Positions 25,230 to 36,550 of a stretch of DNA of 64,000 nt are shown one piece after another. Numbering within the stretch: the first letter of the stretch is position 1; the number at the start of each line of letters is the position of its first letter. The DNA comes from Protopterus annectens (taxonomy: Eukaryota; Chordata; Ceratodontiformes; Protopteridae), in contig NC_056732.1 in assembly GCF_019279795.1 (NCBI RefSeq), positions 183,835,438-183,899,437 on the forward strand, given 5' to 3'. Both the position numbers and the translations under genes were made by a program. The notes beneath the pieces were generated by a model. It saw only the letters and a list, made by a program, of their open reading frames with translations, was not told the origin of the DNA and ran no database searches.

Positions 25230-27730
25230 AGGTTACTTGGCATGAAAAACTAAGCAGCCTGCTAAACATGAACTAAGAATTGCTATGTAACTTGAAAGTG
25301 GATGACATGATAGTAATTTTCTGTAGCCAGGAGAAAAGATGGAAGGGCAGTGCAGCAAAGCCACTTGGGTTAGGATCCAGAGTCTACTACTCAGAAGGCA
25401 GACAGACTAGAAATGGTGTGGGAATTGTGGTGAGGGAGAGGCTTCAGAAGGCAGTGAGGGGTGTCACCAGAATTAGTGACAAACTCATGGTAATTAAACT
25501 CTAGTATAAGGATAGATCAGTATTCATAATCTCAGCCTATGCCCCACAGCCAGGTTGTGATATTGAGAAAAATATTGCATTCAGACAGTAGATGCAGGAC
25601 ATAGTAGATAAAGCAGGACAACATGAATAGATGTTGATAATGGGTGACCTGAATGCACATTTCAGGACAGATAGACCTGGATATGAGGATTGCCTGCATC
25701 CACATAGGTGGGGGTAATAGGAATAAAAAAGGAGAGGCCAGTCTAGGGTTTTGCCTAGCAAATGGCTTGATGGTGGCCAATACATCGTTCAGCAAGACAG
25801 ACTGTAACAAGATCACATACAAGAGTAGACTACATAAAATTCAGGTAACTTTCCTCCTAGTAAGAAAAGGGCACTGGAGTAGAAAAAGTGATTACAAAGT
25901 CAGTCCGAGTGATACAGTCAGCCCACAGCATAAACCAATGGTTGCCACAATCAGTTGCAAGCAGTGGACAGGGAAGGTCTAAAGTCAACTGAGGCTAGGT
26001 TGAAGACCCAAACGTTGACTGCAAAGAAAGCACAAGCTTTCAAGGAATTATTCAAGGTTCTCACACCTCAGGATGAAGAGGAAATAGGTGGAGATGACGA
26101 AGAATGGCAGGACATTAAAACTGCATATGTGAGGACTATAGAATACATATGCAGCTGAGCCATGCATGGAAATAATGTACACAAGGAAAGCCGGCGGTGG
26201 AATGGAGATGTCAAAGAAGTCATAAAAGGAAAGAAGGAGAGCAGGAAAAAGTGGCAGTGAGAAAAGACAGACCAGACTAAGGAGGAATACTGCTAGGCCA
26301 ACAAAGAGGCTAAGAGAGGAGTTGCAATGGCAAAGAACAAGACATCAGAAGCAGTCTACCAGCTTCTGGAAAGTTACTCAGTAGATGGTGCAAAGAAACT
26401 CAATCAGGTTGCAAGGCAAAGACAGAAAGATAAAAAAAGATAGTCAGGCACCCTTTGTAAAGGATGCCAACAGCAACCAGTCCAGCTCACAAGTCCACAT
26501 GACATCGAGGACAACTGGAAGGAGTATTTATGGCAACTTCTGAATGAAGAGAATCCTACAGAAGCTGTACTGATTCACACACAGCCTACGATAAAAGAAG
26601 AGGAAGAACCCACCTTAGAAGAATTAAGAGCAGCACTAAGGAAAATGAAACGAGAGAAAGCAGTATTCTCAGATGAGGGCACAGTGAATATGATCAAGAT
26701 TTTTGGTGAGATAGGGGAGAAATGGCTCCTGAGGGTACTCACAGCAGTGTGGAGAGAAAGGCATATCCCAGATGGGTTGATAATAAGTACACTAGTGGCA
26801 GTATGCAAGAACAAAGGGGATATCCACAACTGAGTGGTACAGCGGTATCAACTTCCTGTCACACTCCATGAAAGTTCCAGACAGGATGATTTATTAAATG
26901 CACACAGAGTAGTCGAAGGTAAGAGGGCAGATGATCAGTTTTGGGTCAGATTAGGATGTAGCACAACAAAGCTCATATTTGCAGTGGGACAAATAGTTGA
27001 GAAGAAGCTAGTACTAAAAGGATCCACCTGGGCATCTAGACTTGGTGAAAGCATATGGCAATGGCCCAAAAAAGCGGATTTGTGCAGCCCTGCAGTGGTT
27101 TAAAGTCCCTGAAACATTTGGTAGGATTAGTGAAGGCTATGCAGAAGGGCCCAATGACTCAAGTATTTACAGTGTTCGGACTCACAGAAGGGTTCCCATT
27201 GAGAGTGGGTGTACATCAGAGTTCATTTCTGAGCCCTCTGATGCTCATACTGGTGATGGACTAACAGGTCATAGAGGCCAGATCAACAAAGTCATTCTGT
27301 ACAGATGATGTGATATTACAGGAACATGGGATGAAACTGAGTACAGTTAAGACAGTTGTAATGGCAGCAAGTTGGGGAAATCAGAAGAAGCTGAGAAATG
27401 AGACAGAAGGCAAAACAGAGGAACAGGTTAACAGCCTCAAGTATTTGGCAGGGGTAGTTGAGGAGAAGGGAAGTCTGAATAAGGATGTCAAAGCTAAAAT
27501 CAGAGAGCCTGCAGGCAACTGGCACAGAGTGTCAGGGGTAGCATATGACAGAACAATACCAAAGAAGCTGAAAAGTAAGGTGCACAAAGCTGTGGCATGA
27601 GTGGTGCTACTGTATGATACAGATACCTGGACAATGAAGGCAAAGCAGTTGAGGAGGCTAGAGGCAATGGAGATGAAGTGAAAGAGACAGGTGGTAGGAT
27701 GCGTACTGCAGGACAGATGAAGAAATAAGG
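25230..27730 (+). pseudogene. RTE-like LINE: endonuclease and reverse transcriptase, broken
   Basis: Starts near 25230 in an AP-endonuclease domain: VIFCSQEKRWKGSAAKPLG and TRNGVGIVVRERLQ at 25300-25460, then VFIISAYAPQPGCDIE and MLIMGDLNAHF (about 25510-25665, catalytic GDLNAH kept). The RT begins with TLEELRAALRKMKREKAVFSDEG...MIKIFGEIGEKWL (26605-26740). It continues through IPDGLIISTLVAVCKNKGD, then PLRVGVHQSSFLSPLMLILVMD (27190-27264, motif B), and a damaged YADD box, FCTDDVILQ. The order and the VGVHQ.S.LSPLLFILVMD wording are typical of RTE-type LINEs. Multiple stops and shifts. The sequence is interrupted at 27731 by a DNA transposon and resumes at 29153. Confidence 0.85.
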
Positions 27731-27731
27731 A

Positions 27732-29151
27732 CTTTGTTTTACAGTATTAACCCCCCTGGATGCACAGTAGCAAGGCCCACCCAAACCCCGCCCAACACCC
27801 AGCACCAGGTGACATTTTATTAAATCCATGAATAAATATCTTGCCATTTTAACTCATCCGCATGAATATTCATCCGGCATTGTCAGCATGCAGAAAGCAG
27901 ATACTGTGGACTTTTTAATTTACTAAACAGACCCAGGGCAAAGAAGTTATTTTAAAACTATATCAAAAAGAAATGCAAAGGGAAACCACTGTATGTATGC
28001 CTATATTGCTACATCAAACTATCTGCTAAAAATAGCTCTCTATTTCCTGTTTCTAGAGCTGAGTCAGATTTGGACCCCCCCCCCAAATAAAAAAATAGGA
28101 ATAAAGCTCTCAAGTCAGACATATTTTTAATAAATTGATAATGATGGTTTTAAAAGACTATAACATAACAGGCTTTTAATTTACACAGAGTTTCTGTAGT
28201 CAAGCTGACTAATGCTGCGACTGGGCACTACTGTAAAACAAAGCCAAAGAAACTACAATTAAAAGGCATTGTTTTCTGCCTTTGATGAAGACAGATAAAT
28301 CTGAGGGCAGTATGTTATCCTTTCATATAGTCAAAGTTTTTCTGCCCAAAGATCAGCATATCACATTCATTTTAGACATAAGAAAAGTCTTGTTTTGTCT
28401 GAGGCTATGGTGAGCAACACATTTTCTGTGGAGTGGCTAGCTCAGAGTTCACATTCATCAGATTCTGACTGAGAAACCCACACTCCTTCTGCAAGTATAA
28501 GCAGTGTTGAAGAATCTGGACTGACCCTTAGCATCTAACCAGGGAGTAAAGGAAAAAGTATTCAGAAATAAAAGGATTCCAAAGACAACATGGACTAACT
28601 GAGATATCCAATTTAGAGGAAGCTGCTACGAATGACATGGATCTTTAGTAATCTGTAATTCTGCAGGACCACCTTGATTACAAATTTGTACTGTATATAT
28701 TGCTGGAGACATAACTTTCAACCTATGGCCATTAAAAATCATAGCAATGGCCACTGGCCAGAGGGTCAGAAAGACATGCATTTTCTTATTTTTCACAAGT
28801 GAATGTTTTCATATAGTAGATAGTATATAGTTAGTGGTAGGAGATATTTGTATAAGTTTACTTAATTTACTTATGCTATGCATTAAATAAATAGTGCTAT
28901 GCCTAAATTATAACAATTTAGAGGTGTGCTTCATTTAATTGCTTTAACTCTGGAGCCTCATCAGTGTCAGGAACACTTACAACTCATGTGTCAATCAACA
29001 AGCAATGTATGCATGATTTTACGGGCAAATCTGCATGGCATGTCAATCATGCATCATTTACATTCCACATCACAGCCATTAGACATGTCAATCATTCTGG
29101 CCACACCCATTCCCATGCAAAATGAACGGGGGGTAATACTGTAAAACAAAG
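27732..29151. mobile_element. non-autonomous DNA transposon with terminal inverted repeats, inserted in the RTE LINE
   Basis: Left end CTTTGTTTTACAGTATTA (27732 on) followed by ACCCCCC. The right end, GGGGGGTAATACTGTAAAA then CAAAG (to 29151), is its reverse complement, giving a 24-25 bp inverted repeat with one indel. Flanks AGAAATAAGGA (27721-27731) and AGAAACGAGGA (29153-29163) look like an aged target duplication of about 9-11 bp. Both encode the same spot of the interrupted LINE. A third copy of the end (TACTGTAAAACAAAG, 28229-28243) lies inside, suggesting a nested or shorter derivative. No transposase frame is seen. Superfamily unknown. Confidence 0.8.
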
Positions 29152-29152
29152 C

Positions 29153-29487
29153 AGAAACGAGGACATGAAAGCAAAAGCCAAAGTACCTCCAACAGCAAAA
29201 TAGGTCAAAAAGGGAACAGATTACAGTGGTTTGGACATGTGCAGAAAAGCAAGAAGACAATCTGGTGAAGAAGATTTGGGACAGACAGGAAGAAGGTAAA
29301 AGAGGAAATGAGGGCATCCAGCAAAGAGGTGGATGGATTGTGTGAGAGAAGATCTGTGACAGTTAGACATTACTGTCAAAGAGGGCAGGAGATTGGCATT
29401 GAACTAAGAGAGATGGCAACAGTTGACATGATACCTCAACCCCATGTAGAAAATGGGAAAAGGGGTTGTTGATGATGATGATGATAT
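29153..29487 (+). pseudogene. RTE-like LINE, 3' end (continues from 27730)
   Basis: The frame RLQWFGHVQKSKKTIW (about 29217-29265) corresponds to the conserved RLRWFGHV motif at the RTE C-terminus. It is followed by basic residues and WIDCV-like wording, and the element ends in a simple tail TTGTTGATGATGATGATGA at 29466-29485. Together with 25230-27730 this makes one LINE split by a transposon. Confidence 0.8.
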
Positions 29488-30087
29488 GTTGCAGTTCTCT
29501 TTTGTTATTATAGTGAGCTATTGAAGTATATTTTTTCATTCCATGAAATCTTAGGAATTAATTAATCTGAGTTAGTTTTTAAGAAAAACTGTGGAAACAG
29601 GACTCACTTCTCCAAGTTGAGACGTGTTGTATCTGAGAATTTTAAAATAAAAAGAATTTTCAAAAGTTATGTCAAAACAGTACCATGACAAAATGGCATT
29701 TTACCATGATACATACTCAGAAAGCTGACCAATCATTTATTTAGTTATTTGGTTAACTAACTAGACAAGGATACTCGGGTAATCATTTTAAGTCTTAGAA
29801 CATGTCAAAGCTCATAAAAAAGTCTTTGACACTGGTCAGCATGGTATGTTCATGATAATCCAAACTGACAGGTACCTTAGGTACATTATTTTCTTTGGAA
29901 CAACTCTATTGAAATACAGACAAATAATATTATTTGCTATAATTAGGTCATATTCCAACTTAGTGACAGGTGATGCTATATGAATTTAGGTAATCTAGCA
30001 GAGAACCTCACTGAATTCTCATCAGTTCAGAAAGCATTGTATTGGCATGCGAGAATGGACATCTTTGTATATAGGTGTATGTGTGTA

Positions 30088-30089
<2 letters not shown>
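29488..30089. other. unassigned intergenic sequence
   Basis: No feature recognised between the RTE tail and the TA/GA tract. Confidence 0.45.

Positions 30090-30156
<67 letters not shown>
30090..30156. repeat. compound (AT)n(AG)n microsatellite
   Basis: About 41 bp of AT followed directly by about 26 bp of AG. Confidence 0.98.
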
Positions 30157-30633
30157 TGAGTTATAATTTACCAGCAGAGACCCTAAAGGAACAAAATGTG
30201 TATATCCTTAGGGGCAGAAGGAAGATTGGGAGTATGGCAGAGGTTGTTTACTTTATGAAAGACATTAGCAGAGTCCAAGAACATAACACTGTTTTGGCAA
30301 AGGAGTTGTGGGGATAAGGGCATACCTTTTAGTGTAGATGGTTTATACAAGTTCTAAGGGAGAATTTCTGCATAGACACAGGCTTACTTGCAGGGTATGG
30401 CTAAGTCATCTGCAATATCACAAGTAAGAGGAAGTAAAGAATGTTGAGCTGTAGCACTGACATTGGTCACTTCCTCTGTTTTCTGGAAAGGATTAGACTA
30501 TTGAGAAAATAGTAGACTGCAACATTTCTGTAATTTCCACAATTTGCTTAAATTTCTTAAAAATTGATACTTTTCTGCAATTTGTCTTTATAATAAAACG
30601 TAATGAAATTGTAAAAAGAAATACCCAACGCTG
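30157..30633. other. unassigned intergenic sequence
   Basis: No gene or repeat recognised. Confidence 0.4.
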
Positions 30634-30646
30634 AAGGAAATTTGGT

Positions 30647-30934
30647 TGTTGTTTGTCTTTCCAGCTTTTTCCTGGTAAGGGGTCGCCACAGCGGAACTCC
30701 GGTCCGCTAATGATTGGCAGTAGATTTTTACGAAACACCGAAGTGCCAGCTCGACACCCAACCTTCAACGAAGGCATGCCCATTTATGCATGCATGTCTT
30801 TTGAACGCTACCCAACCACGGAGAGGACATGCAGACTCCACACAGAAGGCACTCCCAAGCCACGCCGAGAATCGAATGGGAGAACCTCTTGCTGTGAAGT
30901 AACAATGATACCGCCGTACCACCGTGGCTACTAC
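30647..30934 (-). mobile_element. SINE with V-SINE/HE1-type conserved tail, near full length
   Basis: On the minus strand: tRNA-like head (GTGGTACGGCGGTATCATTG, later B-box CATTCGATTCTCGG), then TGTGTGGAGTCTGCATGTCC, then a unique part, then AAAAATCTACTGCCAATCAT and the tail GGAGTTCCGCTGTGGCGACC followed by CCTTACCAGGAAAAAGC. The tail CCGCTGTGGCGACCCC is the conserved 3' end of DANA/HE1-type SINEs of fish. Flanks AAGGAAATTTGGT (30634-30646) and AAGGAATTTGGT (30935-30946) form a target duplication with a 1-nt difference, so the insertion is reasonably young. Confidence 0.9.
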
Positions 30935-30946
30935 AAGGAATTTGGT

Positions 30947-32543
30947 GTTAAGGTTTATTGCACTACTGAGGGCAGTAATGAAGTGTTGAGGAAAAAAATA
31001 ACTATTTTTTTTTCTAGTCTATAAAACATTCTTTGTTTCTTTGGGCCATCCACAAATCTGTCTGATGATAAAGCCACATTTTAAGGCATATTATCAAATA
31101 CCTCTTTTGTTTGTGTTGAGAAGTAAACAATAAAAATGAAAGATGCAGAATTTTACATTTACTTCAAGGAAACAAACCAAAAAAGCTTTGTTTTGAGTGA
31201 CAAGAAGGATCTTATATAGAAATACTTTAATCCTGAAAGGAGTTTGGCATAAATATGTAAGAGGTTTAAAATGCCCAGCTGAGTAAACAATTGAAAACAC
31301 TGAATCTAATCCTGTAAAGGTTTATGCACCACAAACTACACACTTACAAAACTAAATAAATACACATTTGAAAATATGCAGGAACGACTGTGTATATTTA
31401 TACAATCCTGTTCTATAATCCATTGTTCAAAATCAATCCAAGCTATGTAGAACAAAACTGTCAATTAAAATATTTTCAACATTTATAAATGTTTTTTTGA
31501 ACTGATGATTTTAATAATCTATTTTATTATGATAAGCAAATGTTACTTAATAATGAATTGCAATTTACTTATTTGTTTTTCAGGCTATAATAGTACATAC
31601 ATGAATTATGCTTTAACTTCACCAGAATTTCTTTACACTCTATTCAGGATGTTGTCAAGATAGAACTACTGTGAATGATTAAGTGTATTTTATGGTGTTG
31701 CATGAATTCAGTACCAGCAGGTTTTCTGAACTATTTTAAGCTTAAGATTTTCATACTGAAAGCATATTTGCCTTGGAGTTCCTCTCTCTAGTGATTTACA
31801 ATTAATAAAAGCTGCATAAAATGGACATGGTGTGGCTTGACAAAACATTATTGTTGAAACATCTCAGGACTGCGCAAATATACCCAGCAAAACACAGAAT
31901 TCTATAAATGTTAACATCATCTATTGCTGCTGGTGACTGTATGAGATAAATGCTTTTATATTAACATTATTGCTATCTCTAAATCTCAAACTGTCTAAAA
32001 CTGAAGCCAGTACACCTCAGAAATAAGAAATAATTTGTTCCTTACAGGAGTCTTAGAAATAGTTTATGTCTGCTCCATAGTGCTCATGTTGACGTATATG
32101 ATGTATTATAGTTTTATTCACTGAAAAGCATCTTTGAGAGCATATAACACAGCATATGTTGGTGCAAGGGTGCATGGTAATTCTCGGCAGTTTGTTAACA
32201 GTTGCATAATATTGTTAAATGTACTTTCAGCATTTTCAGCAGTTTTCCAATGAACCTTACATATCATATGTCTTACTCAGAAGGTTCAGAAATAGAAAGG
32301 GCAGATGACTCAGGCAGTTTCTGCCTAATGTTCAACTTACATTTCTGAGCAGTGACTGGGAAACAGTGGGTGTAGATTGTGGGGTAAAGGAGCTACAACT
32401 GAAGAGCTTTGTCACTGTCATATGCAAATGAGTGCACTTACAAACTTAAAAGTTAATATAACTGTTGTGCGAAAGACAAACATATTTTACATAATTGCTA
32501 TAATAAACTGTGTACAGAAAGACTGCAGGTATTTTGATACTGT
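30947..32543. other. unassigned intergenic sequence
   Basis: AT-rich, with no supported gene or repeat. Confidence 0.45.
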
Positions 32544-32559
32544 AATGGCAATAAAAGCT

Positions 32560-32677
32560 TCGTTGAAGGTTGTGCGTTAGGCCTGGCAAGCCAGCATGTA
32601 AAAATCTACTGCCAATCATTAGTGGACCAGAGTTCCGCTGTGGCGACCCCTAATCGGGAAAAACCAAAAGACAGAAG
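32560..32677 (+). mobile_element. 5'-truncated SINE, same family as 30647-30934
   Basis: 118 bp matching the 3' part of the neighbouring SINE: TCGTTGAAGGTTG, TAAAAATCTACTGCCAATCA and GTTCCGCTGTGGCGACCCC followed by TAATCGGGAAAAACC. Flanked by a perfect 16-bp direct repeat AATGGCAATAAAAGCT at 32544-32559 and 32678-32693, a textbook target duplication of LINE-type retroposition with 5' truncation. Confidence 0.95.
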
Positions 32678-32693
32678 AATGGCAATAAAAGCT

Positions 32694-33880
32694 GCCGTGT
32701 TTAAATATGCAAGGATAAACAAGAAGCTAAAATCACACAATGTCAACAAAATCAAGAAGGTTCTCATAAACAGAGGAATGAAGCACTTGGGGCTTATTTA
32801 ACATTTCTTATCGATGGATGGTGCTACAAATAATATTCGTTCTTGTCATTTATCAATTAAAATGTGTGAAGTTAGTATATTAAGCAGTATAAACTGAAAG
32901 AATTGAAAATATTTCTTCTGATGTGCTGTTTTGTAATGGTGATTGTGTGTACACAGAGTTCTTTTTTAAATGAGTAGTTAAATGGTACAGCTGCAGTTCT
33001 GTTTGCAAACAAAATCCATCAAATTGTACCCTGTACATTATTATGTCACAATACATCATGCTTTAAGGAATATCTTTATGAAAACAAAATTCTAAAATTA
33101 AAATATATATTTTATAAATTAGTTATTGAAGGGTTACTTTATAACAGTATCCAAAAGGACTGACTCCGTTCTAGAATTTAATGTTTAATTAGCTACCATG
33201 ACACAACGTAAATGAATTAGCATATTTTATATTGATTTTAAAAAGCAGTTTACACTTGTGTCATCTAACAATTTAAATTGTTAAAGCTTTGAGCTGTTAT
33301 TGGCATTTATCCTGTATATCTGTCATGGTTTCCTCAGTTTGCATTTTAAATTGCCTGACCTTGAGCATGTCATTTAGTAGATAGTCTTGTCCTCAGTCAA
33401 TTTATTCAGCTAAGTAATTAGTGAAATAAACAGACATATACACTTGTAATTTGTTTCAGTCCCTCTTTAATTTTGTGTTGGGATTTCACTGTGCATTAAG
33501 CAAACACATGCACTATAGTTTGCATTCAGTCTGAATAATATAAAGAGACACCTCCTAATAAATTTGCCATAGTAGTAAATTTGACTTAAATGAAAACATA
33601 AAAATGGCTAATAGAAGAAACAGCAGACCTTGCTATATGGTGAGTAAAAACAAATTCTATAAATTTAGTAGTCATTATCATACAGTGTGCAGTAGTTCTC
33701 AACACTAATGAACTACAAAAATCTACAAAAGCATAATGCATACAGTGTGGTATATCAGGTTTGTCAAGATGTTAACTAACCAGTAGGATGCCCTTTTTGA
33801 CTCCAGAAGGTGTATACTGATGCTGAACTCTTAGGAGGCATACAACATCATGTATGGCTTCCTGTAGCCAGTAAAATTTT

Positions 33881-33883
<3 letters not shown>
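32694..33883. other. unassigned intergenic sequence
   Basis: AT-rich; nothing recognised. Confidence 0.45.

Positions 33884-33945
<62 letters not shown>
33884..33945. repeat. (TA)n microsatellite
   Basis: About 62 bp of TA dinucleotide. Confidence 0.98.
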
Positions 33946-33947
<2 letters not shown>

Positions 33948-34422
33948 ACAAAAATAGGAAGCCTCCCACTGAAGAACTGTGTAATACAAAGTAGCCATTC
34001 AACAAAATAATTACCGCAGTCACTAAGGCCAGGGTAACAAAATATACGACATCAGTAAAATGGAAGAATTTCTTTATTGGGATAAGCGCTTTCATCATAT
34101 CCATATAAAACAAGTCAGTTAAAAGACATTTAAATACTAAGACATAACCAATCAAGACTTACCCTGGGATTCAGCAAGCAGATGTGCAGGAATAAATTAT
34201 TCCTGCACGGCAGGGACTGCTCCTGTACAGCACGGCAGCGTGCCTTGCATATTCATGGAGGTGCGCTGCCTGTGCTGTTAAACTTACATGGAGCCATGTA
34301 TGAGTGCAGGGGTATGTCTGAGAACAGAGCTCTCACAATACACACACCCCTGCACTCCAGAATTGCCTTTCTGTAATTAAAATGAGTGAAAAAGCTCATA
34401 ACACCCACCAACATGTCAGGAA

Positions 34423-34723
34423 CATACCTCTCAACTGTACAGATTTTCACAGACTGTCCAGATGTTTGTCTCGTATTTTTGATATGTTCCTCCCAAAATC
34501 TGTACCTTTCTGGAAAATAGCTGAGGACTGAAGTAATTAAATAATGACAAACATTTGAGTTTAAAAGACTCCACATCCTTAAGAAAATCCATGCTAATGC
34601 AAGATCTATCAGTATATCATCTGTCTAAGTTTGTAAAAGCAATATTTAAAATCTCTCCCTATTTGTCCTGCCATTGTTTTAGGGTTTGTCCAGAGTTTCT
34701 GCTCCAAGAGGTTGAGAGGTATG
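34423..34723 (+). mobile_element. MITE of the CATACCTCTCAAC family
   Basis: 301 bp, ends CATACCTCTCAACTGTACAG and CCAAGAGGTTGAGAGGTATG: a 13-bp perfect inverted terminus. Internal landmarks match the copy at 11506. Inserted near the left end of the Harbinger-like element. No intact 8-bp target duplication is visible at its borders. Confidence 0.85.
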
Positions 34724-34959
34724 CCCACCATGAAGCAGAAAACCAATAAAAGTACATGGTTTAGCATTAGCAGGGATATTCTGAAGGCTATAGCTAAAAT
34801 AACACAGCAAAACTTTTTTTTTATAAATGCAATAAAGTTTAAGTGTAGCTGCATGGGTGTGCCTGTTTCTTAGCTATGCTTAGTCCAGCTTAAAAAGCAG
34901 AAGATGTTAAATAGCAAGAGACATCCAGCATAAGCAGTATTGCAATAGTGTAGTAATTA

Positions 34960-35030
34960 GAGCATACACTTTCTGAGCAACTGTTCCTGGTTTGATCCAC
35001 ACTGTAATCAACTCACATTTTAAATGTGAC
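34960..35030 (+). other. tRNA-like SINE head
   Basis: TAGTGTAGTAATTAGAGC (A-box-like) and CCTGGTTTGATCCACAC (B-box-like) at tRNA-like spacing. No cloverleaf is evident and no SINE body can be assigned, so this is a weak call. Confidence 0.35.
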
Positions 35031-35593
35031 AGCAGTACAGAAACAATTTTTTTTGTATTACCTACTAAATAAGATATATTTGTTAACCGGAGTACTGCAT
35101 TAGGTCCAGATATGAGGTGTCAGTGTAATAAAGTTGTGAAATCCCCATATAATCACAAGTGCCCCATACAGTATAGTCACACACGAATAAATAAAATGAA
35201 ACCATATTGAGGGATGTCAGGGACAGTAAACAAATTTATAATATGTAATGAATGACAAATCAATGTCATACAGCAGATAGTCTATAAAATGAAAAAATAA
35301 ACAATGCTAAGCATTGCACAGGTCTGCTTACCAGGTATAAGCATCATGTAAATATGACTGCTAAGCAATGAGTAGCCTAGCTAAGTGGATTTGCCCATTG
35401 GCAAACAGTGCTGAACCTGTCCCTTTAAGCAATGCCAACCTTAGCTATGCAGGTTTGCCTGTAGCTTAGCTTAACTTAGCTCAGCATATTCAAAACCATC
35501 CAATCACAGCAAAAGGTGGGAAATTGGCCGTATTTAAACCCCACAGGCGGGAATACAGCTCACAACTGGTTGCAGATTCCCACTGTAGGCAGC

Positions 35594-36064
35594 ATGGCTG
35601 GAGTCAGAGAGGGATTGCGCTTCCAGGTGCAACGCTAGGGCATCCAGGAGTCCAAGTTCATGGTAGGACTCCTGGTAAAAAACATGATGAGAGACTGCTG
35701 CAGGGCCAGTACCAAGGATCCCAATATATAGTGGAAACCTGAGACAATCTCATCCATGATCTCACCAGTGCCACTGGTATCCCTCAGACTGGTGAGCAGG
35801 TCAGGTGCCACTATGCTGAGTTGAAACAGAGGAAGAGGGAGCTCTTGGACCAGTGGATCCAAGAATCAAGGTAGAGGGGTGATGTCCCAGCAGTGTGTAA
35901 GTACTCATACCAGTAACTGTTTAATAATATCCAGCCTGTGTATATGATGGATAAGTATGGCTAAATATTTCTCTATTTCCCTTACAGCTGCAGCTGAGCA
36001 GTTTGTGAATCAGGAAGCCCATGTGAGTAGGCTGCAAAGGCTGCGTTGTGAGGCTGATGAGTAA
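35594..36064 (+). pseudogene. Harbinger Myb/SANT-like DNA-binding protein, two exons, broken
   Basis: In Harbinger transposons a Myb/SANT (trihelix-like) protein helps the transposase enter the nucleus and bind the element ends. Here a start ATG at 35594 follows a TATA-like TATTTAAA (35531). The frame closes after 14 codons, but shifted frames continue. KFMVGLLVKNMMRDC...STKDPNI is followed by a stop where the family has a Trp; then comes DNLIHDLTSATGIPQTGEQV, then RCHYAELKQRKRELLDQWIQ. That second block is the third-helix QVR..Y..LK.RK wording of such domains. An intron of 91 bp (35897-35987, GTAAGT...TTACAG) leads to exon 2, AAEQFVNQEAHVSRLQRLRC...DE, with a stop at 36062. Poly(A) signals AATAAA occur at 36206 and 36228. 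Inactivated by several frameshifts. Confidence 0.7.
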
Positions 36065-36550
36065 CAATCCTGCTTGCAGTAATTATACCAAATAAATATA
36101 AAAGTAGTAGAAAGTCAGCTGCCAGTATAAAAATTGTTTTGTGTATGGGTTGTACTGAATAAACTAGACAATATGACAGTAATAGTCCCATATAGATTGT
36201 ATTTAAATAAAACTGTAACTGCCTGGCAATAAAGCTCTAAATCCTGGACTGGTTGTGTTTACTCTGGTATCGCATGGCATTTTTAGTATTGCATTCTCTG
36301 AATAGTAATGTTGTATTAACCACTGTTACCCACACTGTGCTACAAAATAAAAATGTCTAGGAATGTCTGTATAAGACTATTGTAATTACAAGGTCAGATT
36401 GTACAACCAAGAGAGACTTAGACAGAAAACACTGAAAAGATAGACAGCAGTATCCAAATAGCACACTCTACTGTGATTTAAATTGTTGCATTTTTAGCAG
36501 ACACAGCCATGGTTCGAATCCTGGGAGTGATAGTAAGCTGTACGCATAAT

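Noticed and set aside
30653..31024. 123-codon frame on the plus strand
   Set aside because: It is the antisense of a SINE, not a gene.
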